This document shows positions 1-7,228 of a stretch of 64,000 nt of DNA, one piece after another. The notes below the pieces were generated by a model. The model worked only from the letters and a program-made list of their open reading frames with translations. It made no database searches and was not told the origin of the DNA. The position numbers and the translations under genes were made by a program. Origin of the DNA: Mycolicibacterium setense (GTDB taxonomy: Bacteria > Actinomycetota > Actinomycetes > Mycobacteriales > Mycobacteriaceae); assembly GCF_000805385.1 (NCBI RefSeq), contig NZ_JTJW01000006.1, forward strand, positions 1,319,728-1,383,727. Reading direction: 5' to 3'. The stretch's first letter is position 1. Each line of letters starts with the position of its first letter.

Positions 1-70
1 AACCGACCGTGATCAGCGCGACGGCGGCCAGGCCGACGACTGCCCTGCGGCGGCATGCGATGGTCCTCAT
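1..70 (-). CDS. N-terminus of a secreted or membrane protein (truncated by window edge)
   Basis: Only the first 23 codons lie in the window. The start ATG is at 68-70 on the minus strand, preceded by a good ribosome binding site (GAGGA, about 5 nt upstream). The peptide begins MRTIACRRRAVVGLAAVALI, an arginine-rich n-region followed by an alanine/valine-rich hydrophobic stretch, which is the layout of a Sec signal peptide or an N-terminal membrane anchor. The function cannot be read from this fragment. A TATAGT hexamer on the minus strand (133-138) could be its -10 element, giving a leader of about 55 nt. Confidence 0.6.
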   Translation of the reverse strand, partial: MRTIACRRRAVVGLAAVALITVG

Positions 71-383
71 GATGTCCTCTCGCGTCTTCGTGTGTTCTGG
101 GGCGGTTGCGGCTGAGCCCTCGCCCAGCCGGGACTATAACGGAACCCCACGAGTGCCGCAGGCGGTCGCGCTCTTCCTGGCACCCGACAGTCCAGCCGTC
201 GTGGACGACGAATCAGAGCACCCGAGTACAGGATCGCCGCCAGCCGGCGCCCCCTGCCGTCCTCATCGTACGCAACTGAACATACTGGTGCACAAGCGTT
301 TTCATGGAATCACGCAACAGATGCCTGCCGGTCGGCGTCGGATCATCGAGACCGAAGGCCGGGGTCTCGATGCAGTCGGCTCC
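71..383. other. Intergenic region without a supported gene
   Basis: About 310 bases separate the truncated gene at the left edge from the stop of the CBM2-like gene. The only signal seen is a minus-strand TATAGT hexamer at 133-138, placed to serve the truncated gene. A plus-strand open frame runs through the region, but its translation has no domain-like composition and no ribosome binding site. Confidence 0.5.
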
Positions 384-791
384 CTAGGTGCAGAAATACT
401 GCCCGTTGAGCACACAATTCAGCGGCGGCGTGTAGGAACCGCTCAGCACGCCCCTCATACCACCTCTGGCGGAACCACCCGGCGGGATGATGCGATTCCA
501 GTTGACGGGCGTGAGGACATAGTGCGTGCCGGATCGAGTAAGGGTGCTACTCCACGTGTGAGAGACAGATTCGCCCACGGGTAAGTCGAATTCGAGCTTC
601 CAATCGGCCATCGGCGCCATGCTCAAGTTGGTGATGGTGAAGCGGGCGATGAAACCGGTCTGCCACGTCGAAGTCACCGACAACGTCGCCATGGCCGCAG
701 CGGCATGAGCTGCCGGCGTGATGACGATTCCGAGGAAGGCCACGGTGAGTACCGACACGGCGACGTGAAGCGCTGTGCGCCAGCGCTTCAC
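384..791 (-). CDS. Secreted carbohydrate-binding (CBM2-like) protein
   Basis: The product from the GTG at 789-791 is 135 residues. It starts with a signal peptide (MKRWRTALHV, a hydrophobic core, then an AHAA-type cleavage site near residue 30). The rest resembles a family 2 cellulose-binding module: the pattern W-x-x-GF-x-A-x-x-TITN, then DWKLEFDLP, a conserved W, VNWN and PPGGSA, with two C-terminal cysteines (CVLNGQYFC) that could form a disulfide. Mycobacteria carry short stand-alone CBM2 proteins of unknown ligand. The frame is open upstream to 941, but the extra 50 residues look non-coding and would bury the signal peptide, so the GTG with GGGG about 8 nt upstream is preferred. It stands alone on this strand. 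Confidence 0.72.
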   Translation of the reverse strand: MKRWRTALHVAVSVLTVAFLGIVITPAAHAAAAMATLSVTSTWQTGFIARFTITNLSMAPMADWKLEFDLPVGESVSHTWSSTLTRSGTHYVLTPVNWNRIIPPGGSARGGMRGVLSGSYTPPLNCVLNGQYFCT

Positions 792-996
792 ATGACTGCC
801 CCATTCGGCCACAGCGGTCAACACTAGAGCCGAACAGGCGACATCGGCCCGCGCTTCGCCGCTACGCTGCAGTACATTCGCCGAATTGAAACCATCACGA
901 AATGCTTTCGACGCGGGCGAACTCCCGTGGGGAACGGCCAAGCCAAGCCTCCAACCGCAGCACGAGCCGCGATGATCAGGCGCTTCCAGCCAGCGG

Positions 997-1785
997 TTAG
1001 GTGACCGGATGCGGCGTGGCGCCGGCGGCCTCGCTGTACAAGCTTGCGGCCGCGCTCATCGCGGCCTTGACCGTGTTGTAGTAGTGAGTTCCAACCCCGC
1101 GGCTCCGGAACTTGAACAGTTGCGGGTTCTGCGCGAGAGTGGCCGCCAGCACAGTGTCGCTGGTGATGCCGTATTTCTTGGACGTCTCGGTGAACCGGGT
1201 GATGAACCGGGCGATCGCCTTGTTGGGATCTTGACGTTCGGCCACAGTCCCGAAACTGGCCTTCTCCTGGAACAGGCCGATGACCTCATCGGCCGCACCT
1301 CCCGGGCCGCCGTAAGCCTGCACACCTCCGGATGCGGTTGGGCGGAATGTGGATTCGATCTTCGCGGTGGCGATGATGGTCTTGATCTGGTCTTCGCTCA
1401 GCCTCGCGGCCCGCCCCTGGCTCACGATGGCTTTGACAATGTCCTGCGCGCTCGAATCCTTGGTCACGACCACAGGCGTGGGGAGGGTGGGTGCCGCGGT
1501 TGTGGCGACTGGAGCGCTCGCCGGCCGTTGCTCAACCGCGACAGCTGCATCCCGGTGCATCGGAGGAAGAACCAGGGTGGAACCGCCCAAGCCGGTAACA
1601 ACGAGACACGTGGTGATGACTCTCTTCAGTTGCTTCTGTTTTCCGGACGTCGCGATCAGTCGGTCGACTTTCGACAAGGTCTTGCTCTTCTCTGTGGGGT
1701 TTGAACTTGTGGATCCGTGGGTCGGGCACGGACACCCCCCTTCCAACCCCGCGCCTCGAGGTGAAACGACAGGGTTGAACTGCAC
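997..1785 (-). CDS. Membrane-anchored lytic-transglycosylase/lysozyme-like protein
   Basis: The 262-residue product has a basic stretch and one hydrophobic segment (about residues 55-75), a Pro/Thr/Val-rich linker (80-110) and a C-terminal lysozyme-fold-like domain (about 115-250). The sequence IIATAKIES places a likely catalytic glutamate at residue 144 at the end of a helix, followed by GLFQEKASFGT, comparable to the Glu and G-L-x-Q motifs of soluble lytic transglycosylases and phage lysozyme-like proteins. It would act on peptidoglycan outside the membrane. The precise subfamily is not clear. The start is uncertain: the first ATG is used, but the first 40 residues are low in domain character. 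A Crp-type site and a long inverted repeat lie upstream at 1895-1944. Confidence 0.65.
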   Translation of the reverse strand: MQFNPVVSPRGAGLEGGCPCPTHGSTSSNPTEKSKTLSKVDRLIATSGKQKQLKRVITTCLVVTGLGGSTLVLPPMHRDAAVAVEQRPASAPVATTAAPTLPTPVVVTKDSSAQDIVKAIVSQGRAARLSEDQIKTIIATAKIESTFRPTASGGVQAYGGPGGAADEVIGLFQEKASFGTVAERQDPNKAIARFITRFTETSKKYGITSDTVLAATLAQNPQLFKFRSRGVGTHYYNTVKAAMSAAASLYSEAAGATPHPVT

Positions 1786-2265
1786 ACTGGCCGTTGTGCG
1801 GCGACCAAAGCACCGACCGACCAGTGCGCACCAGAACAGTTTGCTGTGCGCTTGGGGCGCGGCGGAACGAGCGCCCAGCTCGCCGCCGACACGTCACTTT
1901 TGTGGCAACAACCACCCCATTTGCCACAAAGTGATCTGTGTCACCTTGCCTGGCATTACTACGCAGTAGCAATTAGCCATGCACTGTATTGGAACATTTC
2001 TGTTCCTGCAAAACCCCAGTACAGATTTGCCGAGAAGGTGCTTGAGCCGGCTGGATTCTGCGGGGATGCTCGTTTGCCCTAGACCGCCCGGGGCAACAAT
2101 TGAGTCGCTCGGCTGATAGGGCGGCAGAAGAACGTCAACGTCGCCCTCACAGGGCGTGAAGCCATTCACTATTGGCAGCCCGGACGAAGCGATGAGTCTT
2201 CGACTGCGGCGGAGTCTGATTGAGCATGACGATCACAACGAGATTGCCACTAAAGGACGACGATC
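1786..2265. other. Long regulatory intergenic region
   Basis: About 480 bases separate the minus-strand transglycosylase-like gene from the plus-strand DUF1905 gene. The part at 1890-2040 is relatively AT-rich and contains the inverted repeat and Crp-type site listed separately. No open frame here looks like a protein. Confidence 0.6.
1895..1944. promoter_or_regulatory. Inverted repeat plus Crp/Rv3676-type site
   Basis: CACTTTTGTGGCAA (1895-1908) is mirrored by TTGCCACAAAGTG (1921-1933), a near-perfect inverted repeat with a 12-nt loop. Overlapping its right arm, GTGA-TCTGTG-TCAC (1931-1944) fits the GTGA-N6-TCAC core of the mycobacterial Crp (Rv3676) motif exactly. Both sit 110-160 nt upstream of the minus-strand transglycosylase-like gene, a plausible position for a promoter operator. 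In M. tuberculosis, rpfA, another cell-wall lytic gene, is Crp-controlled. The application here is inference. Confidence 0.5.
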
Positions 2266-2550
2266 ATGGTTGACCCGCAACCACTGGACATCACGTTTAC
2301 TGCTCGCCTGGGCAAGGTGCGCCCAGGAGACACCTGGACCTGCGTCCAGCTACCTGACTCGGCACAGATCTTCGGCACCCGTGGTCTGGTCAAGGTCGCA
2401 GGCACCATTGACAGTCAGCCGTTCACTGGAGCGTTCATGGCGCTGGGCGACGGAACCCACAAGCTTCCGGTGGCTGTTGCCATCCGCAAAGCCATCGGGA
2501 AGAAGGACGGAGACCACGTCACGGTCCACCTCACAGAGCGGCTGAAATGA
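2266..2550 (+). CDS. DUF1905 domain protein
   Basis: The 94-residue product matches the small DUF1905 beta-barrel family: it begins with DITFTARLGKVRPGDTWTCV, followed by a GxVKVxGTIDxxPFxxxxMxxGDGxHKLPV pattern and a closing I(R)KAIGKKxGDxVxVxL segment. Family members are cytoplasmic and mostly uncharacterised. The ATG follows an AAGGACGACGATC leader that contains a usable ribosome binding site. There is no signal peptide or membrane segment. It stands alone on the plus strand, convergent with the metallo-hydrolase gene 25 nt downstream. Confidence 0.82.
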   Translation: MVDPQPLDITFTARLGKVRPGDTWTCVQLPDSAQIFGTRGLVKVAGTIDSQPFTGAFMALGDGTHKLPVAVAIRKAIGKKDGDHVTVHLTERLK

Positions 2551-2575
2551 AACGACGCCACCTGCCCTCGAAGCG

Positions 2576-3421
2576 CTAATTCGATTGATTTGCAACATAT
2601 TTCGGATTGCTCCACAGAGGCAGCCAGGTGCCGTGATCCGCGACGCACAGAATCGATGTGAGGCCGGCGTCGTCGAAGGCACGCACGATGTCGTCGCGCC
2701 CCTCGGTGAAGTGTGCCCAACCGTCGTAGTGGGCGGGGATGTTCACCGTGGCGCCGAGCACGGCCGCGGCCGCGGCGGCTCGGATGCTGTCGAAACTGAC
2801 CGACCGATGCCCGAACTTGCCGGGGACGCGGGCAGCGCCGGCGTGCAGGACGGTGGCATCGACTTTACCGACGCGACAAGCGATTTCGGCAACAACCCGG
2901 ATGGAGGCGTTGTCGCCGCTGATGTACACGGTGGGCAGCCCACTGCCGGACAGAACGAATCCGATGACTTCGCAGTTGATGTTCCCGTCCGGGTCGCGCT
3001 CGCCGTCCTCGGGACCGTGGACCGCGGGGACAGCGGTGACCGTGAGCTCGCCGCCGCCTGGCCGCGGAAGGCTGTAGGTGCTCCACTCAGTCATGCCCAC
3101 CGCTGGGGAGCCCAGCCGACGGGCTCCGCCCAGTGTGGTGAGCAGCAGCGGCGCGGCCAGGGCGAAAACGCGGCCACGATCGTCGAAGTTGTCGGCATGG
3201 TTGTCATGGCTGACGAGAACGACGTCCACGGCGCCGAGTTGGTCCTCGACAATGGCCGGGCCTTCGGTCTTGGTCAGGTAACCGTGTGGGCCTGGGGCAT
3301 CGAAGGTGGGGTCGCTGACGATACGCAGTCCGCCGAGGTCGAGAACGGTGGTCGGGCCACCGACGACGAGGGCCGCACAATCCTGTCGGGGCAGCTCGGA
3401 TTGCGTTGTGACAGTTGCCAT
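2576..3421 (-). CDS. UlaG-like MBL-fold metal-dependent hydrolase
   Basis: The 281-residue product has the layout of the Lactamase_B_2/UlaG group: an N-terminal beta-sandwich with DLGGLRIVSDPTF, the metal-loop SHDNHADNFD at residues 71-80, then AVHGPE, YISGDNAS, LHAGAA and HYDGWAHF, which supply further His/Asp ligands. Relatives usually show H-x-H-x-D-H or HDHHADN here, so the third metal-loop position (Asn) is unusual. The substrate is unknown. The start at 3421 is set by AGGAG nine bases upstream. An open frame continues further upstream but is only the shadow of the TetR gene. It lies 10 nt downstream of the tetR stop and is probably co-transcribed with it. Confidence 0.85.
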   Translation of the reverse strand: MATVTTQSELPRQDCAALVVGGPTTVLDLGGLRIVSDPTFDAPGPHGYLTKTEGPAIVEDQLGAVDVVLVSHDNHADNFDDRGRVFALAAPLLLTTLGGARRLGSPAVGMTEWSTYSLPRPGGGELTVTAVPAVHGPEDGERDPDGNINCEVIGFVLSGSGLPTVYISGDNASIRVVAEIACRVGKVDATVLHAGAARVPGKFGHRSVSFDSIRAAAAAAVLGATVNIPAHYDGWAHFTEGRDDIVRAFDDAGLTSILCVADHGTWLPLWSNPKYVANQSN

Positions 3422-3431
3422 GGCAGAGCTC

Positions 3432-4091
3432 CTATCGTCTTTGCGTTGAGTGTGAATCTGGAATCTGTCGCACGACGCACGGAATGAGCCCCGGCGAGCG
3501 TGGCAACTTCCCCGTCGCACCGGACTGCCGGAACGCGTCGATGGCCAGCGCCGCAAAGCGGCGGGCCGCGACCTCCCGGTCAGAAGGCTCTGTCGAAGAC
3601 AGTCCGCGCCCGGCCAGCAGAACGAGCACAAGATCGTCGATGACGAAGTCGCGGCGCAGCTCGCCGGCCGCCTTCGCGCGTTCGGCGAGTTCGGCGAGCT
3701 TCCGCAGCACCAAGGCGCGGTGAGTGTCCAACGTGTCGATCTGAGGGTTAGCCGACGTGAACGCGTCCACGAAGCCCTGGTTGCGGCTGTTGAGGACGCT
3801 GATCCGTTCGATGACCGAGCAGAATCCTCGCCACGGGTCCGGATCGGCCCAACCATCATTCACGATGTCTTGACACGATCGCATTTCGTCCGCGAAGGCC
3901 GCGTTGACCAACATCTGCTTGGTCGGGAACCGTCGATACAGGGTTGCGGGACCGACTCCGGCACGGCGCGCGACCTCACGCATCGTGATGTCCATTCCGC
4001 GTTCCGAGAACAGCTGTCGCGCGACCTTGAGGACACGGTCCCGGTTGTCCTGTGCATCGGAACGGAGCATGTGAGGCAAACGATCGGTCAT
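3432..4091 (-). CDS. TetR family transcriptional regulator
   Basis: The 219-residue product has a classical TetR N-terminus: a helix RDRVLKVARQLFSERG, then the helix-turn-helix ITMREVARRAGVGPATLYRRFPTK (about residues 34-57). The C-terminal ligand domain resembles the TetR_C group with a RGLSS motif. The ATG at 4089-4091 is chosen because upstream codons are not protein-like. The gene is divergent from the quinone-oxidoreductase-like gene at 4175 and followed closely by the metallo-hydrolase gene. Two overlapping palindromes in the divergent gap (4098-4126) are its likely operator, so it probably represses itself and both neighbours. Confidence 0.88.
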   Translation of the reverse strand: MTDRLPHMLRSDAQDNRDRVLKVARQLFSERGMDITMREVARRAGVGPATLYRRFPTKQMLVNAAFADEMRSCQDIVNDGWADPDPWRGFCSVIERISVLNSRNQGFVDAFTSANPQIDTLDTHRALVLRKLAELAERAKAAGELRRDFVIDDLVLVLLAGRGLSSTEPSDREVAARRFAALAIDAFRQSGATGKLPRSPGLIPCVVRQIPDSHSTQRR

Positions 4092-4097
4092 GGTTCT

Positions 4098-4126
4098 CAC
4101 TTCGCGGAAGTGGACGGCAGCGTCCA
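4098..4126. promoter_or_regulatory. Two overlapping palindromes, candidate TetR operator
   Basis: CACTTC-GCG-GAAGTG (4098-4112) is a perfect 6+3+6 palindrome, and TGGACG-GCAG-CGTCCA (4111-4126) is a perfect 6+4+6 palindrome that shares its first bases. Both lie in the 83-nt gap between divergent starts at 4091 and 4175, where a TetR-family repressor would be expected to bind. Confidence 0.6.
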
Positions 4127-4174
4127 ATAACGTCGCAGACGATACCGCAGACAACACGGAGCGAGACGGAGGCG

Positions 4175-5143
4175 ATGGTGCGCGCAGTGGTGATAAAGGA
4201 ATTCGGCGACCCGAGCGGTATGGCGCTGATCGATGCGCCATCCCCGGTTCCCATGCCTGGACAGGTGGTCATCGAGACCGAGGCGATCGGGGTCGGCGGC
4301 GTCGATGCCGTGATTCGCCGCGGCACACTCGCCGGATACGGGTTCCCCGAGGGGATGATCCCGGGCAGCGAGGTCGCGGGCACCGTCACCGAGGTCGGGG
4401 CCGATGGCGACGCAGCGTGGGTGGGTAGGCGCGTGTGGGCGTTCACCCGTACCGGCGGCTACGTCGAGCAGGCGGTGACGCGCATCGAAGACATCGTCGC
4501 GTTGCCGCAAGGCTTATCGTCGATCGACGCGGTGACGCTGGGTAGTTCGGCGACCGTCGCGCACTTCGCACTTGCCCACGCGCACTTCGCCCCTGGTGAA
4601 TCTGTTCTTGTCCGCGGTGCGGCGGGCAGCATCGGCATCGCGACAGTCGAAATCGCGGCGCGCGCTGGTGCGAGCGCTGTCGCAGTCACGACGTCATCGC
4701 CAGAGCGCGGCAGTCGGCTCCGCGACCTGGGTGCGACGCACATCCTCGACCGCGCCGGCGAAGGCGATTCCGCTGCGCCGACGAGCTTCGACGTGATCAT
4801 CGACATCGTCGGCGGGACAGGCCTTCCCGCATTCATCGACCGCCTCGCACCGAACGGGCGCCTGGTGCTGGCCGGTGTCGTGGCCGGACTGCCACCGGCG
4901 GATTTCGGGACGCGGCTCATCAGTGTGGACGCATTCCAGCAGTCCCGCTCGTTCGCCACGTTCAGCCTCGACACAATCCCTGCCGACGCGACGGCCGCGG
5001 TTCGGGCCGCGCAGTTCGACGCGGCGGTGCGTGGGGAATTGCATGCCGTCGTGCACGACGTCATGTCCCTTGAGATGGCAGCCGAAGCGCACCGTCAGAT
5101 GGATCAAGGGACTGTGTTTGGCCGGATCGTGCTCGCGCCGTGA
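4175..5143 (+). CDS. Zinc-type MDR oxidoreductase (quinone-reductase-like)
   Basis: The 322-residue product belongs to the medium-chain dehydrogenase/reductase superfamily of the NADPH:quinone reductase type. It begins MVRAVVIKEFGDPSGMALID, has the GroES-like N-domain (PGSEVAGTVTEVG, GRRVWAF) and a Rossmann nucleotide loop VRGAAGSIGIATVE near residues 147-158. It lacks the cysteine clusters of zinc alcohol dehydrogenases, as expected for the zinc-independent quinone reductases. The ATG is preceded by GACGGAGGCG, a strong ribosome binding site. Divergence from tetR across a shared operator suggests induction by the regulator's ligand, perhaps an electrophile or quinone. Confidence 0.87.
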   Translation: MVRAVVIKEFGDPSGMALIDAPSPVPMPGQVVIETEAIGVGGVDAVIRRGTLAGYGFPEGMIPGSEVAGTVTEVGADGDAAWVGRRVWAFTRTGGYVEQAVTRIEDIVALPQGLSSIDAVTLGSSATVAHFALAHAHFAPGESVLVRGAAGSIGIATVEIAARAGASAVAVTTSSPERGSRLRDLGATHILDRAGEGDSAAPTSFDVIIDIVGGTGLPAFIDRLAPNGRLVLAGVVAGLPPADFGTRLISVDAFQQSRSFATFSLDTIPADATAAVRAAQFDAAVRGELHAVVHDVMSLEMAAEAHRQMDQGTVFGRIVLAP

Positions 5144-5206
5144 GAGGGAGCGGCACATCCAATCGCGGGAAACCCGACAATCGGCGCCGACTGCTCCGTA
5201 ACACTG

Positions 5207-5863
5207 ATGGACATGACGATCACAGATGATGTCGAGGCCGAACGGGCGGCATTCGCTGAATCGTTGATCGCAGCGGGCCCTTCGGCTTCTACCGCATGCG
5301 GAGAATGGACCGCACTCGACCTCGCGGCCCACGTAGTCGGTGAAGAACGCTACGGCGGTGTGACGACCTTTATCGCTCGATCCCTTGTGGTGCGGGGCGT
5401 ATGTGTCACCGGCACACCAAAATTGGTCGATACCGCCCTCCGTCTGGAGCGACGGCGCGGCTTCACGGCACTGATCGACCGGTTGCGGCGACCAATGCCG
5501 CGGCTGCTGCTGCACCCGCGCGTCGCGCCACTGGCTCTGTTCGAGTACTGGACGCATCACGACGATCTCATCGGCTTCGACAGCGGTTCCCACGCCGTGC
5601 CGAGGACGCTTGTGAAGGTCATTCCGCTTGTGCTGCGTTACCAGCTCAGGCAACTGCCCGCCGGCGTACGAGTGACCGTCGACAGCAGCGAGGAGAACCA
5701 GCGGTGGTCGGTCGGGCCGAAGTCGGGCCAGGAGGTGATTGTCGGCGGTTCTCCCCCGGACCTGATCCGATGGCTCTCGGGGCGGACGACGCCGGGCGAC
5801 ATCACCATGACCGGTCCCGACAACGTCGTGCAGGCCCTACGTGTCTTCGCCGGCCGGGTGTGA
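5207..5863 (+). CDS. TIGR03085/maleylpyruvate-isomerase-like metal-binding protein
   Basis: The 218-residue product resembles the actinobacterial TIGR03085 branch of the DinB/mycothiol-dependent family. It shows TACGEWTALDLAAHVV (the conserved W-T-x-x-x-L-x-x-H), then FEYWTHHDDL with two metal-ligand histidines, and a C-terminal SCP2-like region (VGGSPPDLIRWLSGR) that is common in mycothiol-S-transferase relatives. The reaction is unknown and the protein is cytoplasmic. Two in-frame ATGs (5207 and 5213) are possible, and neither has a strong ribosome binding site. The last 27 bases overlap the 3' end of the merR gene on the other strand. Confidence 0.78.
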   Translation: MDMTITDDVEAERAAFAESLIAAGPSASTACGEWTALDLAAHVVGEERYGGVTTFIARSLVVRGVCVTGTPKLVDTALRLERRRGFTALIDRLRRPMPRLLLHPRVAPLALFEYWTHHDDLIGFDSGSHAVPRTLVKVIPLVLRYQLRQLPAGVRVTVDSSEENQRWSVGPKSGQEVIVGGSPPDLIRWLSGRTTPGDITMTGPDNVVQALRVFAGRV

Positions 5864-6289
5864 CTGCCGGCCCGGGCGTCTCGCTGAATCTGGATTGTGC
5901 CCGGACCCATGACGCTGCCCGCTGCGCGCCCCAGCCGTCTGCCGTGGTGACTGGAGGCTTGGCGTTGGCTGGTCGGCCTCGAGGGCAGCGTTGCGCAATT
6001 CCAGCCTGCTGTTGACGGATTCGAGCCGGAGGTTCTCGTCCTGTAGATCGAGAATCTGCACTATGCCGGCCAGGTTGACGCCTTGGTCAACCAATTCGGT
6101 GATCCGCCTCAGCTGTTTGATGTCGTCATCGCTGTAACGTCGGGTGCCGCCCGCGGTTCGTGACGGGGTGATCAATCCCCACCGCTCGTAGAGTCGCAGC
6201 GTCTGCTGCCCGATCCCGGACAGCTCGGCGGCCACCGAGATCCCGTACACGCCGCGCGCCGACCGCGCGACCCCTTCCTCCTTCGTCAC
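5837..6289 (-). CDS. MerR/HspR-like transcriptional regulator
   Basis: The DNA-binding domain reads ISVAAELSGIGQQTLRLYER, then WGLITPSRTAGGTRRY (about residues 16-52), then DDIKQLRRITEL and DQGVNLAGIVQIL, very close to the HspR-type MerR regulators that control heat-shock genes. A short leucine-rich coiled coil (residues 85-110) follows, and the last 40 residues are basic and low complexity. The GTG start at 6287-6289 is preferred because AGAAAGG lies just upstream. An ATG at 6380-6382 would add 31 unconvincing residues. The gene is divergent from the PAS-ANTAR regulator and overlaps the end of the TIGR03085-type gene. Confidence 0.82.
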   Translation of the reverse strand: MTKEEGVARSARGVYGISVAAELSGIGQQTLRLYERWGLITPSRTAGGTRRYSDDDIKQLRRITELVDQGVNLAGIVQILDLQDENLRLESVNSRLELRNAALEADQPTPSLQSPRQTAGARSGQRHGSGHNPDSARRPGRQSHPAGEDT

Positions 6290-6366
6290 ACCCTTTCTCC
6301 GTCCTCCGTGACCAATCGCTTCACCCATTTTCGTCGGGTAAGGGTAGATGCGTCGATAGAACAAGT

Positions 6367-6384
6367 CTATGCTTTCAGACATAG
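6367..6384. promoter_or_regulatory. Inverted repeat in the merR / PAS-ANTAR divergent region
   Basis: CTATG-CTTTCAGA-CATAG forms a 5-bp inverted repeat with an 8-bp centre, 28 nt upstream of the PAS-ANTAR ATG and 78 nt upstream of the merR GTG. Partly symmetric DNA in an intergenic region is typical of MerR operators, but it does not match the HspR consensus (HAIR). Confidence 0.4.
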
Positions 6385-6412
6385 GTTTTCCATTCCGGAC
6401 GGAAGGCCAAAT

Positions 6413-7144
6413 ATGGTGGAGCGTTCATCAGATCTCACGCCGGACGTGGGCGAGAGGGCCACGCCCACCCTTGTCGTTCCCGAAACGGCAATCGCCTCGC
6501 CGGACGGCGACGGAAGCATCGTTCGGGAGCTCACCGCTGTGGAGCAGGTCATGGGTTCCGGTGCGCCACAAAGGGTCGGCCGATTCCGGTTTCTACTGGA
6601 CGGCCAACGCTGGGAATGGTCCGATGCCGTGGCGCGGATGCACGGCTATGAACCCGGCACGGTCCAGCCCACCACCGAGTTGCTGCTGAAACACAAGCAT
6701 CCTGAGGACCGTGAGCAGGTGGCTGCGGTGCTGGACCTCGTTTTGCAGGGCCAGCCGTTCAGCAGCCGGCACCGAATCATCGACACCGCCGGCCACACCC
6801 ATTTGGTGATCGTGGTGGGTGACCTTCTGCGGGACGACCAGGGCACCGTGACGGGCACCTCGGGCTTCTACATCGATGTCACCGAGGCCCAGCAGTCCGA
6901 CATCACCGAGATGATCTCGGATATCGCCGCGTCGCGGGCGCTCATCGAGCAGGCCAAGGGCGTCCTCATGGCGGCCTATGGACTGTCGGCTCAGCGGGCA
7001 TTCGAGATTCTGGTTTGGCGTTCCCAGGAGACGAATACCAAACTGCGTGAGTTCGCAGCCCAGTTCTTGGAGGCCATCTCCGGCAAGGTTCCGCCCACCG
7101 GCCTGACCTACGTCGATCAGGCGCTGCTCACCACCTCTCGCTGA
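6413..7144 (+). CDS. PAS-ANTAR domain RNA-binding antiterminator-type regulator
   Basis: The 243-residue product has a PAS fold at about residues 60-155 (WEWSDAVARMHGYEPG, then HPEDREQV, then a repeated RIIDTAGHTHLV strand and FYIDVTE) followed by an ANTAR domain at about 165-220 (ALIEQAKGVLMAAYGL, SAQRAFEIL, SQETNTKLREFA). ANTAR domains bind paired hexanucleotide-loop RNA stem-loops and antiterminate transcription. Mycobacteria encode several PAS-ANTAR proteins. The PAS domain probably supplies the signal input. The ATG is supported by GGAAGG 6-10 nt upstream. The gene is divergent from the MerR regulator. Confidence 0.88.
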   Translation: MVERSSDLTPDVGERATPTLVVPETAIASPDGDGSIVRELTAVEQVMGSGAPQRVGRFRFLLDGQRWEWSDAVARMHGYEPGTVQPTTELLLKHKHPEDREQVAAVLDLVLQGQPFSSRHRIIDTAGHTHLVIVVGDLLRDDQGTVTGTSGFYIDVTEAQQSDITEMISDIAASRALIEQAKGVLMAAYGLSAQRAFEILVWRSQETNTKLREFAAQFLEAISGKVPPTGLTYVDQALLTTSR

Positions 7145-7228
7145 GCCCGGGCGCCGCGCCAAAATGCCCGTCACCGGCCTCGCCCACCGCAGCCGCCACG
7201 ATGGCGCCTCCACGGATACCGGTTGACG

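Noticed and set aside
3422..3859. N-terminal extension of the metallo-hydrolase frame by 146 codons
   Set aside because: The extra part lies inside the TetR gene in another frame, is serine/arginine-rich, and the internal ATG at 3421 has its own ribosome binding site.
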